DNA of 64,000 bases from contig RQOL01000660.1 of the NCBI GenBank assembly GCA_013076295.1, positions 1,674,001-1,738,000 of the forward strand, written 5' to 3'. This DNA comes from Sanderia malayensis. Taxonomy: Eukaryota > Cnidaria > Scyphozoa > Semaeostomeae > Pelagiidae. Positions 1-10,406 of this stretch are shown one piece after another. Position 1 is the stretch's first letter. Each line of letters opens with the position of its first letter. Position numbers and translations under genes: made by a program. The notes under the pieces were generated by a model. The model was given only the letters and a program-made list of their open reading frames with translations, made no database searches and was not told the origin of the DNA.

Positions 1-33
1 ATTACACGAGTTCGAACTATGCTGATTTGACTG
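1..33 (-). mobile_element. MITE of the TTCGAAC family, cut by window edge
   Basis: The first 33 bases are the reverse complement of the left end of the elements at 38361 and 59028 (start CAGTCAAATCTGCATAGTTC) and are followed by TA, the expected target duplication. The rest lies outside the window. Confidence 0.7.
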
Positions 34-373
34 TAAACATATTGGTGAGAATCAAGTCAAACAAGTTAATAATCATTCTTACATGATGCTAAATTAACCA
101 CGTATGACACAACACTTTGAGTGCGATATGTTTCTTTGATGTCATTGGATTATTTGCTTGAGAGAAATTCAAATTTGAATATCTGAAAAGGCTTTGAAAC
201 CTATTTTTGAAAAAGTGAGTGGGGGTTATAGGCCCCCTAGGCCAATGGCTGTGCGATCCCTGACGCAAGCACCCCGTCCATTTGCACCATTTTACGTACA
301 AAACATATAATTATTTTGAAGTATGTTCATTGAGTAGACATCTTTCATTTAAGTCCCTTTGAAGCAACTGCAG

Positions 374-2217
374 GTTCTAAGGCTATCGAACAATCGAATT
401 TCCGACCTCTGTGAGTACTCTAAAGCTTTTCCGTCTTCATTGCATGTTTCATTTGCTTTTCCCTCATTTGAAATCATAATTAACATCGTACTTATCATTA
501 TCTTTTGATAATAAGCAAATCTCCATCTTTTCTGTCTTTTGTTTAAGCTGGCCTGGAAGGGTTGGACTCGTTATATTCCCTTGATGTGGCTGGAAATTTT
601 TTAAACAGGTTATAGAATTTACGACTTTTACAACTGGTTTTGTCTTTCTTCTTTTAAAAAGTCTGCAAGAAATCTTATTTCACCCCTAGTGTTCTATCCG
701 ATACTGTATTTCATAATTTTAGTCATTAAACATCAGCACAAGCACTTATATGATAAAATATTGATTAGCGCTGATCCAAGTTTCTTGAAAATAAAAAGCG
801 TGTACATTTTTATAAAAATACAGTCTATGAAAATATTGAGACTCAAAATTGCTAAAAAAAGAATAGAACTTTAATTTCTTAAAGAAATTTCTTGTTAAAT
901 AATAATACCTTGACTTAATTGTAATATTATGAAATAAATGTGTACATTGTTATTTGCTCCTTGTAATTTATGTTATGTTCTTTTGTTACAGTGTACATTC
1001 ACTTTACCCCTTGAGAAACCTGGGAGAATTGCGAAATCTTCGATTAGAAGATACTGCAAAAGGCTTAAGCAACCCAGGCAGGTTCTACACCGAATTTGAA
1101 ATTCAACCCTTAAGCTTGATAACCCTTGATATTCAACAAAGAAACAAACTTGTTTCACTGCTACATGCCATTATTATGAGCTGAGCTCCCTTGCCACTCC
1201 CTTCTTCTTTCAGCTTGTGATAAATTCATTCTTATGCCTTGCAGTTTGTGAAAATAACCCAATACACGAACAGGAAATTCTTGAATTACTGGTGGAACTG
1301 ACTATCCTTAATGGTGAGACGATTAATGTTTCACGAGTTTGTGTTTACAAGGTTTACAATCTGATTGAAGTATTACATCACCAATGTGTATATTACCAAA
1401 ATCAATGAATTGAATCCAAGGCGGGACCCAGTGGGGTTGTGGTTTTAATATGCAGTTGCAGCATGAATTATTTAAGGTTGTGCACAATTGTTCCCATGTT
1501 GCTTATTATACATTCCAGGAGAACTCGTCACTGGAAAAGGAGGCGTATTCAAAGACTTCTGTGAAAAACTGGATGCTGCATTGAAAGGTGTTTGAATGAG
1601 TTGACTAAAACACGATAAACCGAGCGTGAAACATCGTCGATTAACCTTTCACGCATCGACTAGTGATTATGTAACATGTGAATGCGCTCTTTTTCAGGTA
1701 TTCCCCAATTTGAATAAAATCGAAATTTTTTATTTCCTAGAAAGAGAAGCCGACGTGGATCTGAGACAAAAAATTTCATACGAAAATAGTTCATATCCAA
1801 AAAGTATGTTTTTTACATACCGCATTATCGCATTATTGCAGTCATGCATCCAAATACAGCGACGATTGTTACTACCATGATTGTAATTGTTATTATCATT
1901 ATTATATTTTCAGTTGACTTTGAAGAGACGGATTTGAATCTGGTTGACGCTATAACTGCGGCAGAAAATAAAGTATTCAGTAAGAAAATTTGCGACAGTC
2001 GAAAACTTTTTGGATTTCTCTGAAAATAAGCACATACGCAAATAATTACAGCGTATTTAGATAGAGGTTTCATTGTAATGCTGACTAAGCAAGGAAACTG
2101 ATTTCAAAAGATTTCTTTATTGGTTTATTTCTTGCAGAATTGATAGCAGAGTGCGAAAAAGCAACTGGCAGAGCTGATCAGACGATAGCTGAAGTTAAAC
2201 AACCAGTTCCACGTTAA
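374..2217 (+). CDS. LRRC61: LRRC61-like leucine-rich repeat protein, 3' part
   Basis: Eight exons join in one frame: 374-410, 548-608, 992-1077, 1245-1313, 1519-1587, 1741-1803, 1914-1979 and 2138-2217 (stop TAA). The first three encode leucine-rich repeats (LRLSNNRISDL, LDSLYSLDVAGN, LRNLGELRNLRLEDT). The cap LSNPVCENNP follows, then GELVTGKGGVFKDFC and a helical acidic tail. Repeat spacing, the LSNP(L/V)C cap and the GE.V.G.G..F..LC segment match what I recall of vertebrate LRRC61. The N-terminal exons are not seen and probably lie left of the window. LRRC61 has no firmly known biochemical activity; the repeats imply protein binding. The donor after 1077 must be GC rather than GT to keep the frame (see findings). 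Confidence 0.8.
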
Positions 2218-2653
2218 TTTACTTCTCCGATAGCATAAAGGAAAAGTTGTAACAATGAATCTTTGTGTTAAATATCAGCATTTGTCAACATAACAACACA
2301 ACCAAGAAATTCCAGCAAACTTGCGTTTTGTTCAGATAATTCGAACTTAAAAAGCCTTCCTATGTTATTTACCTTTTCATGTTTACCTGACAACGTGTTG
2401 TGCAAAGTTCATATGTGATTATTAGAAACCAATAACTTAATTTCCATATGACTGTATAAAATTCTAAATAATATATATAAAAACAAATGCTGGATCGAAT
2501 CCAGAGTCTAAAGTTAGGCAAACTAAATTGTAACATAGCAATTTGACATTCCTTTACAAACTTCTCGAATCAGTAGTGAATTAGTAAATTCAAATTCCAA
2601 ATAACATTGAGGCACCATGTTTTGTATATCGATTCTGTCCCGTTGATTTGTAG

Positions 2654-5600
2654 TCAGTCTGCTGGATATTCTGTGTTTGCCTTACTATGAGCCCAGCGTT
2701 TTATGAGCTGATGGGCAATAGTTTGTGAAGGTGGGATGCAGAGAGGGGGTTTGTGCTCCACATTGGCACTCTCTTCCAAAGCGGACTGTATATCTTGATA
2801 CGTGAACCACTTTGCATCTTCTAGCTCGTCAGTGCATACAGTAATGGTCCTACTTGTGGCTCTGGATATACACCCGATCATGAGAACCGAAGGATAAGGC
2901 CAAGGTTGGGAAGACACGTATACAACATTGTCTATGTGAACACCGCTCTCTTCTTTCACCTCTCGTCTTACAGCCTCTTCAATACTCTCCCCAGGTTCCA
3001 CAAAACCCGCCAGACACGAGTACATGTTGGCGGGAAATTGCTTCTTTCGTCCCAACAAAATTTCCTTGTCGTCCTTCGAAGTCACAACCGATATCACGAC
3101 TGGGTCTGTGCGAGGAAAAGAGGTATTGTGGGCATCACCTAGAAAAACATTATAATGCTTTGATGGGAAATTCAAACTATGAGTTACAACAAGTTTTATT
3201 ATTGACCATCGCTCCTCCATTCGTGATTGAACAATTCACAAATAGAACTAGGCGCCCAGCTCTTAATTCCATTGGTGGAAATACGTCATTCTAGGAAACA
3301 TTACGTTTCTCCGTGGCTATTTTAGTTATTTTGAGTCATTTTGGCTCAATTGAATATGATTGAACTAAACAATAGTTGCGATAAATCAAGAGATGTGACT
3401 ATTTTCACTCAAAAATTTATCAAATTTTGATCACATTTCTGTCAAATAAATTTGTTATTGAAACCAGTTTGGTGTCTATATATCGTTATGTAAATTTTCT
3501 TATTCGGGCCACTTTTAGACGCCATTTTGCACTAGGTGGTGCAATACCTTTGCTTACCAAGTCTTGTTCAGATTAGACTCACTACATTGCGTCACTGTGC
3601 CTCGCTCGTTTTGCTCGCTCGTTTTGTTCGCTCCTTGTGTTGAGCGAGTTGCAACTGAGGCACTGCTGGGATGCAATGTAGTGAGTTTAGTTCAGATCAC
3701 ATGGTCCTTGGCTGGAGTTTGAAATAAGTGCCATAGAACACAAACAAACAACAGAGTGAAGAAATAAGTTTGAGTAAACAGTTGAATGCAAGTGTGACCG
3801 CATAATCGGTACAGCGCAAATTCCACCCACCCATACAGTTGTTTATGATCGTATTACCACGAGAATATGGACAATTCACGGTGTATACACAAAAACCCAT
3901 ACAAAAATACGCAGTTTAAGTTCCGCGTGCGGTTGATGCATTATTGATACAGCCACGAAATAGATTAAATGGTAATGTGTCTATACCTAACTGAAAGTGC
4001 GTGTACAACAACGTAGATACCCGGCAATGTTGCTGGTGGAATGGCATGAAAGGAAACAAACGCCATTGGATGGGTCAATAGTGAAAAGAGTGTCTATTTA
4101 TACGTGTGAGTAAGGTGGGCGATGACGGCTTACAGGCTGGGAATACAAATGCAAAATGTAGCCCCCGAGCAAGCCAGCACTCGAATATACATTGACGCAA
4201 ATTAAGCGTAGCCCACTCAGTTGAGAGATGTTATATATAGAGACCAGATGAAAACTTGTCAGACTGAATAAGACAGTTGAAGATTCAATCTGAGGAAACC
4301 AAGTGAAGTCCAAACGCGACACAACAAACAATCAAGCAACTGTAGCTAATGTAGGCAAAGAGAAAAAGAAAAAAGTGTGGCATCAAAAACAAACAGCAAA
4401 CATAACCTGAAATAGAAAAAGATAAACAGTGCTGATAAGATAGAAAATCAAAACAAAAAGTATAAAGAACATCATAAAAAAACAATGGCACGTCCAAGGA
4501 AAAGTAGTTATGCTAAAGGTAAGCCAGCACTGTCTTACATATCACTTTGCACAATGGCAATACAGAGTTCGCCAAACAAAATGATGAAACTGAAAGAGAT
4601 CTGCGAATATGTGGCAAAGAATTTCGCATTTTACCAGCACAGTGATACGAGATGGAAGGATTCACTGCGCCACAATTTGTCATTTAATGACTGTTTTGTG
4701 AAAGTGCTGGACGGTGAAATTGATGAGAACAAGAAAAGTCATTACTGGAGACTGCATCCAGAATGCGGAGCAATGTTCCACGATGGCAGCATGTTGAGGA
4801 GGAGGAAAAGATTCCATGTGAAATCAGCGAATGATGCGAAGCAGCTTGAAGGCACGGCGAAAAAACAAAAACAGCTACAGACAACAGAGCCGGCTAGAAA
4901 TAAATACAAGCAGTGGGAGGAGCAAACGCTGCAAGAATTTGTCGACACGAGGAACGAACTCAAAGTGCCAAAACATCAGTTTCTTTTCGATAAGGTAGTT
5001 AACAGACGCGAATGCTTCCAATATGAAAGACAAGACAAGAATCACTCAAACAACTGGGTTAGCACATACGAATACTACCAGAAAGAAAGTAAACAAGACG
5101 AAGAAGTAAACAACATAATAAACAACCCAGCAATTATTGCCAAAGAAAGCAAAGGGGGTCAGCTGAGACAATTGGCGGAGAATGGAGCAAGGCATTTATC
5201 AAGAAACAGTTGGAACTTTTGCATTGAGAATCTGCTCAGAAACACTGTGATAAATCGACATAACAGTCAACGCAAAGAGATGATGAATCATGTTCAGGAG
5301 AATCGGCATCCACCTCACAAAAAGAGGCTGGTAACATCAGCATTTGCACATTACGATTATCAGAAAGATTTCTGTGCGCTGTTTGGACACAGAAACTCAC
5401 AAGAGATACTGGATTGACTATTGTCATGTCATCACATAACAATCTGCATTACGGTTTTAGTGAGATCTTAAAGGTTTGTATTTGATTCAAATATTTTAGA
5501 GTACCTAAACTACTTGTTATTATTATGAAGTGCTAGTTAATATTTAAAGGTTAGTGTTTAATTCAAATAATTATTAGAGTATCTAATTATTTGTTATTAT

Positions 5601-8600
5601 TACCAAGTATTAGTTAGTATTTAAAGGCTAGTATCTAAATTATTTGAACAATCAACATTAAAACGAATGAAGGGCGAAATAACAAAGGGAAGAGTGCCTG
5701 TTGCGTGCCCATTAAACCACTTGGCAATCCACAATGTCATTGCCTGACATGGATGTTCCAAGTTTGACAATAATCACATATCATGGAAAGTGGGTTCTAG
5801 AAAAATACTTTTTTTAATTTTTCAATGCTTTTTAACTGTTGTAACCATCTAAAAATAACGTAATTTTGCAATAAATTTTGGTAAAGCTGTTCAGGTTGTT
5901 AATTTTTAAGAACCACAACCTCGTTTGCAATTTGCAAACGAGGCGCAGGTGGGAAGGACTGAGGTAGATGAATTAATCCATGTAATCAACCTCGAACCCA
6001 GGGCCCTTCTAGCTTCGCTGACATGGCCCTGGTAGACTTGTTGCACGAGTCTCGATTGAGTGCAAGCACAACGAGACTCGTTTTCTAACAGTAAGAAAAG
6101 TGGGCAAATTTCGAAGCTTCGTTCCGAAAAATTCTGGTCCGTAGAATACCTTAACCGTAACAAAGAAATTTGTCGCCGACCGGGCAGGGCGGCGGCGGCG
6201 CGCTGTTTTTGTTTTATTGTTGTATACTCTTTGCAGCAAGTCATTGGTTAAAAACATGAACACATAATGGTTATTTAAATCCACAGAGGCACATTCATAT
6301 TATTCTTGGTAAGTTTATTGTCTTACTTTGTGCATGCAGTAATTTAGGTACTCAAAATCACACTAAAAATAGGCCAATTGCGAAAACAATAAAGTCATGT
6401 CGAGCGCAATATTTTGCACAAATTGTTCTGAAATCAAAGATAAATTAGAAAACTGTAAGTTTCAATGAGTACAATTACAGACTTGTGCAAGTTTTAAAAA
6501 TGTCAAGCACAGCTTTTTTTGCCTTCAAATTCGTTGTCAACGAGAGGAGTGAAAACAACAAATTTCAATATTTTTGTTTATTAATGTTTTTGAATTTTTT
6601 TAGGTGAATTTGTATTCAAATGAATGAAGCAAAGACCAAGTGGGGACAAGACAAGTTAGTAAAATTTTGGACAGTATTTATTATTTACTTACAACAAAAA
6701 CTTTAGTTTAATAAGAAGAGAAACAATAAAAACGATTTTTCGCAAAGTCCTTCCAGTGAAGTTGTATTATACTTTTATTCACTTGTGTTGTGGCATAGCT
6801 TTAGATCATGTAATGTGGTAGAACTTTTATCAAAATTGCAATTTGATTGCGTTCACTTTCGTTGTTTATTTATTACACAGCCCCTTTTTATTCAACTTTT
6901 TGTAACATAAATATTCAAAGTTACAAAATTGTAGCGGTCGCTTTGTTTCATTATTTCGAAAATTCTCGGCTTTTAATTCTCAGTGATGAAACTGTGGAAA
7001 ATCCAGAATTCAGAACAAAATAAAAATTTGCAATGTTGACCAATCAGAATGCCGATTATCAAATCCCTGCAATTTGATTGGCTCCGCCAACTTCTTGGCG
7101 GAGCAGCCCACTTTTTTGACTGTTAGTAAATAAGTCCCTGTGCGGAGTTGTCCAACGAACGTATCACAGGGACGCAATGCAGTGAGTCTATGGCCCTGGT
7201 ACCTAGATTCACTACATTGCGTCCCTGTGCCTCGCTCGTTTTTACTCGCTCGTTTGAGGGACTTATGGACCTTCAGGTCAAAAAGTGGAAAAAATCTTCT
7301 CTGGCGACAAATTTTTGTCGCCCCAATCAGATTGCAGGATTTAGGTTTTAGACAATGGCTATTGTTTACTTTGACCAATCACGTTCAACCACAATTTAGG
7401 CCAAGAAAAATGAGGTTTAACTCAATATTTAACGGACCAATCTGGACTATAAAAAGTGGCGTGGCGTCAATTTTTAATTCAACATCAAATGGCGGGAAAT
7501 TGCCGAAGCTGTGAGAAAAGTTAAAAAAAGTGTAAACTCAATAAATTTTCGTGCTTTTCCGAGAAATGTTGACAAAAAAGTTTTCATCAATTGTATGTTT
7601 TTGTATATGGGTCGCGTAAAAGTTAATGTAAAAACTGTTTTTCGTTTGATAATCGCATTTCATTAGGTAGGACTTGTTGTATTCATGATTATGAAAAACA
7701 ACACAGAATTTGACAACTTGCGTGGATTCACCACCAATAAAGAAAGCATGTCATGTTTTGTTACATATGATATTTTATACTAATAATCTGATTAATAAGA
7801 ACAATTTTTCTTTAGTTACATGCACGTCAAAATTCAAAATAATTTCTCTCATTAATTCAAAGCAAATATTGAATTCACCTATCAAAGTTTCTTCTTCCAA
7901 TTCAGTATAAACCAAAGGTAAAGTTAGAAATTATAGTTCATTAAAGTTTGTTAATTTACTGATAAATACTAGCCATTCGTCCTTCAGCTGACCATGCATC
8001 TGGGATTTAATCTGTGAATGTAACAATGAATATAATTACTTTTCATTGTTCATAAAATAACCCAAAAATTAATTGGCCGGCTCGTCAAAGGCCTAAAGAT
8101 GTTTAACATGAAATCAAATCAATCAACCGCAACCGCTGGTAATTTGCAAAATCCAACAAGAACTAAAAACGAAAAATTAAACTTACCTGTTTCTATACTT
8201 CCAAATAAAAAACCATCGACATGCAACCATTTACATCTTTCTTTTCAAAGAATATGAAAACTTATTCAGAAGCGGCAAACAAAGCAAAATATTGACATTT
8301 TCGCGTCCCCAGCAATTTTCCAAATTCCAAGTTTTAATCTTGCAGCATTACATCAGAGCGAGGCGGCACATTTTTTTCCAGTTTTTGAACAGTAAGTCCA
8401 TAAGTCCCTTGTGTTGAGCGAGTTACGAGCGAGGCACTGGGACGTAATGTAATGAGTCTACCTGGTACCTACCTCCAGATTTGTTGGGAATTTATTCCAT
8501 GTAATTATGCAAAAACATACATGAAGTTAAAATATCAAGTTAAATATAGCATAATTAGCGTCGCTCCTGCCTCCACGCCATTCTGTTTTGTCTACAATTT

Positions 8601-10345
8601 AGTCACAGAATAGAGTTTTCTCTGTGACAATTTTGGAATTATTTGGGATCAATGTTTGTCAGAGAGTCTTTTTAATTCCTGAATTCCCCCGGGCATGTTG
8701 CTGTGCGAATTTTTTTAAAACCATCAAAACACGCGGAAATTGAAAGTGATTATATCGGCTTTATCCGAATTCAATCGTAATTTTTGAGCAATAGATGCAT
8801 GTAAATCCACATAATTAAAAATAACATTCCAAGATCAGAGAGAATATTTATCAAAAGTGTTTGAAACTTAATTTCATAAATTGACAAAGCAAACTTTTAT
8901 TTTGGAGGAGTACAACAATTATTTATGTTGAGCAAAATTGGCCTTCATCTATGCCCCCGAACTATTTGTTTTCAGACGTGTAAAAAGCAAAATAACGCCT
9001 GAATTAAACGTAAAATTTATATATAGCTTTAAACTTGATGTTAATAATCATTTTCAAAACTTTAAGCCACAAAATTAACAACAAATCAGTCCAAAAATCA
9101 TACATTTTTGCTGGGCCTAGGCGCTGCAGACAGGCCGAAGTAAATTTGAAAATATCTCGGATTGAAAAAAAGAAATGAAGCTATCATCTGTTTATAATTT
9201 CCTCCTGTCATCATCGAAAGGTTTTTAAAATTCTTGTTAGGGATTTACTCGTGAAGCATAGTACATAACAACAATGCAGGGTCACGTTTTCTCTCACATT
9301 GTCGGCACATTTTCTCTTGTTTTCCTTGCCTTTCTTGAAAATTAATTCTTAAAATTCCCCGGGTCACTAACTTATGCAATTTCTATTGTTAACTGGTTAG
9401 CCAATCACAGCCCATTATTGCGAGGTAGGTACCAGGGCCATGTCAGCGAAGCTGGAAGGGCCCTGGGTTCGAGGTTGCCATGTAATGCATGTGCAAATAT
9501 AACGAAATGAAAAAGGAAAAAAAACCGAAAAATGCTCTTCATTCGAAAGGCGACTTCTTCTTACCATTATTGCTACTGCAGTTTTCCTGCATGCATGTTC
9601 TTTTGTATCCAGCATCCTCTGACTTTGTATTCGACCCGCAAGTGGCACAAAACGCGTATCTTCTGTTCCAGTCTAGCATTGATTTACTAAGTGCCATCAT
9701 TGCTGCATCCAATTTAGGCAGTTTGAAAACTTCGGATCGCGATGTTAAGAATCTAACGTTTATTTTATAATTTTTTGAGACATATTTCATTATCTTTTTC
9801 TTTGAGACTGAAGTTAATTCAACTGCAAAGATGTGTTTTTTGCCAAGAATAGCATTATTTCCAGTACCATCAAACAGCAGATTTTCACCGAGCAGGACAA
9901 GATTCGCATGCTTAAAAAGCAGCTCGTCATTTTTGATAATAATATTACTCTTGGTTTCGGCCTGGGGGCCATCTTCCCCATCCCCACCAAGACCAAGACA
10001 CGAGATCACATCGGCTTGGCCTAAGCAGCACAGCTGAAAATCCTTTCCTTCGCATTCTTCCGCCAATGGAAATGCAGCATCAAATACTAAAAACCCTGTC
10101 TGCCGGCAGTGCAATAAACTTTTAACAAAACTGGGATATATTCGTCGTTCTGATAGTCTATCAAGTGCATTTCCGCAGAAAAAATTTGTCTCCATTGCTG
10201 CAGTGCAACAACACCAACAACCCGATTCCATGAAATGCAAAATGGCCGCACTTTCAGCGAGGCCCAAAATCATAGCGCTATGGACAATCGGCACAAAAGC
10301 TTGGCCATTCAAGGGGGAAGCTGGAAGAAAACATGATTTTTGCAT
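2654..10345 (-). CDS. NUDT12: NUDT12-like peroxisomal/cytosolic NADH pyrophosphatase
   Basis: Two coding exons, 10345-9565 and 3138-2654, join in phase 1 to give 421 residues. The family hydrolyses NAD(P)H and decaps NAD-capped RNA. The first exon holds the N-terminal domain and the zinc ribbon (RYAFCATCGSN, then C....C in TCMQENC). The second holds the Nudix box, GFVEPGESIEEAVRREV followed by KEESGV, matching G-x5-E-x7-RE-U-x-EE-x-G-U, then SQPWPYPSVLMIGC and IAHQLIKRW as in NUDT12. Unlike human NUDT12 I see no ankyrin repeats, and the C-terminus (YPAD) is not a recognisable peroxisomal signal. The frame stays open upstream of the chosen ATG as far as a possible acceptor near 10368, so an extra 5' exon is possible. 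The 6.4-kb intron contains FoxB on the other strand and several transposons. Confidence 0.88.
3574..3689. mobile_element. Short palindromic element, 9-bp-TSD transposon family
   Basis: A 116-bp foldback: left end TAGACTCACTACATTGCGTC, right end the near reverse complement finishing ATGTAGTGAGTTTA. It is flanked by the direct repeat GTTCAGAT (8 bp matched). The terminus is the same as in the elements at 6033, 7204 and 55696, so this looks like a minimal internally deleted member. Confidence 0.75.
4231..4240 (+). promoter_or_regulatory. TATA box candidate of the FoxB gene
   Basis: TTATATATAG lies about 245 bp upstream of the FoxB start codon, followed by an A-rich stretch without long ORFs that would serve as 5' leader. 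The position is plausible for a TATA box; no start site is proven. Confidence 0.4.
4485..5417 (+). CDS. FOXB: FoxB-type forkhead transcription factor, intronless
   Basis: A 310-residue single-exon gene. Residues about 13-110 form a forkhead DNA-binding domain with the helix 3 signature WKDSLRHNLSFNDCFVK and the FoxB-like end GSMLRRRKRF. The N-terminus (MARPRKSSY..KP.LSYISL..MAIQSSP) also follows the FoxB pattern. Near residue 245 FCIENLL resembles the FAIENII Groucho-binding (eh1-like) motif of FoxB proteins. Oddities are KPALSYISL where most forkheads have KPPYSYISL, and a polar linker rich in Lys, Gln, Asn and Glu. FoxB genes are intronless in other animals and act in early patterning and neural development. 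The gene sits antisense inside the NUDT12-like intron. A polyadenylation signal AATAAA lies at 5870. Another Fox class with a derived domain is the main alternative. Confidence 0.85.
   Translation: MARPRKSSYAKGKPALSYISLCTMAIQSSPNKMMKLKEICEYVAKNFAFYQHSDTRWKDSLRHNLSFNDCFVKVLDGEIDENKKSHYWRLHPECGAMFHDGSMLRRRKRFHVKSANDAKQLEGTAKKQKQLQTTEPARNKYKQWEEQTLQEFVDTRNELKVPKHQFLFDKVVNRRECFQYERQDKNHSNNWVSTYEYYQKESKQDEEVNNIINNPAIIAKESKGGQLRQLAENGARHLSRNSWNFCIENLLRNTVINRHNSQRKEMMNHVQENRHPPHKKRLVTSAFAHYDYQKDFCALFGHRNSQEILD
5465..5650 (+). repeat. Three degenerate tandem units 3' of FoxB
   Basis: Three copies of an AT-rich unit starting near TTAAAGG (about 5468, 5543 and 5631; spacing 75-88 bp), each with attcaaat, agagtayctaa and cttgttattatta blocks. 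They probably lie in the 3' untranslated region. Confidence 0.6.
5978..6032 (+). repeat. Inverted repeat arm, partner at 9422
   Basis: The stretch CCTCGAACCCAGGGCCCTTC onward is the near-exact reverse complement of 9422-9488. The arm continues at 8461-8475 (TACCTACCTC) because two transposons inserted into it. These could be the terminal inverted repeats of one older element or two copies of a dispersed repeat in opposite orientation. Confidence 0.65.
6033..7190. mobile_element. 1,158-bp DNA transposon copy with 9-bp TSD
   Basis: It starts TAGACTTGTTGCACGAGTCT and ends CAATGCAGTGAGTCTA, with the 9-bp direct repeat TGGCCCTGG on both sides. The interior is almost identical to 55696-56853. Subterminal inverted blocks TAACAGTMARAAAAGTGGGC face each other near both ends. 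No transposase ORF is visible, so it is non-autonomous. The 9-bp duplication is typical of Mutator-like elements, but the superfamily is an inference. Confidence 0.85.
7204..8460. mobile_element. 1,257-bp related transposon with 9-bp TSD
   Basis: Left end TAGATTCACTACATTGCGTC, right end ACGTAATGTAATGAGTCTA; the terminal inverted repeats extend through GTGCCTCGCTCG and, after a gap, AGGGACTTATGGAC. Both flanks carry CCTGGTACC (9 bp). Only 13 bp separate it from the neighbouring 1,158-bp copy. The interior differs from that copy and holds no convincing transposase. Confidence 0.82.
8461..9421. other. Intron sequence without recognised features
   Basis: About 1 kb of AT-rich intron of the NUDT12-like gene. 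I see no exon, RNA gene or clear repeat. Confidence 0.5.
9422..9488 (-). repeat. Inverted repeat arm, partner at 5978
   Basis: Reverse complement of 5978-6032 plus 8461-8475, uninterrupted here. It gives the pre-insertion state of the site hit by the two transposons and ends about 75 bp before the donor of NUDT12-like exon 1. Confidence 0.65.
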
Positions 10346-10406
10346 TAGTTCATTGGGTTGCGGTTCCTGTAGATCTCGTTATGATATTGTTAACCGAAAT
10401 TTGTCC
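10346..10406. promoter_or_regulatory. Shared promoter of NUDT12-like and C5orf63-like genes
   Basis: Only 61 bp separate the two divergent start codons. Transcription of each gene must begin inside the other's 5' region or overlap it, so this is a candidate bidirectional promoter. No TATA box is visible. The spacing depends on both ATG choices being right. Confidence 0.55.

Noticed and set aside
3599..3660. CTCGCTCGTTTTGCTCGCTC direct repeats as a microsatellite
   Set aside because: They are the subterminal part of the 9-bp-TSD transposon family, also present at 7225-7255 and 8410-8440.
6009..7514. ORFs of 60-124 codons in the transposon region, with near-identical partners at 55561-57114
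   Set aside because: They are repeated because the element is repeated, and show no transposase motif or domain.
9489..10037. Plus-strand ORFs over 9489-10037
   Set aside because: Shadows of the NUDT12-like zinc-ribbon exon.
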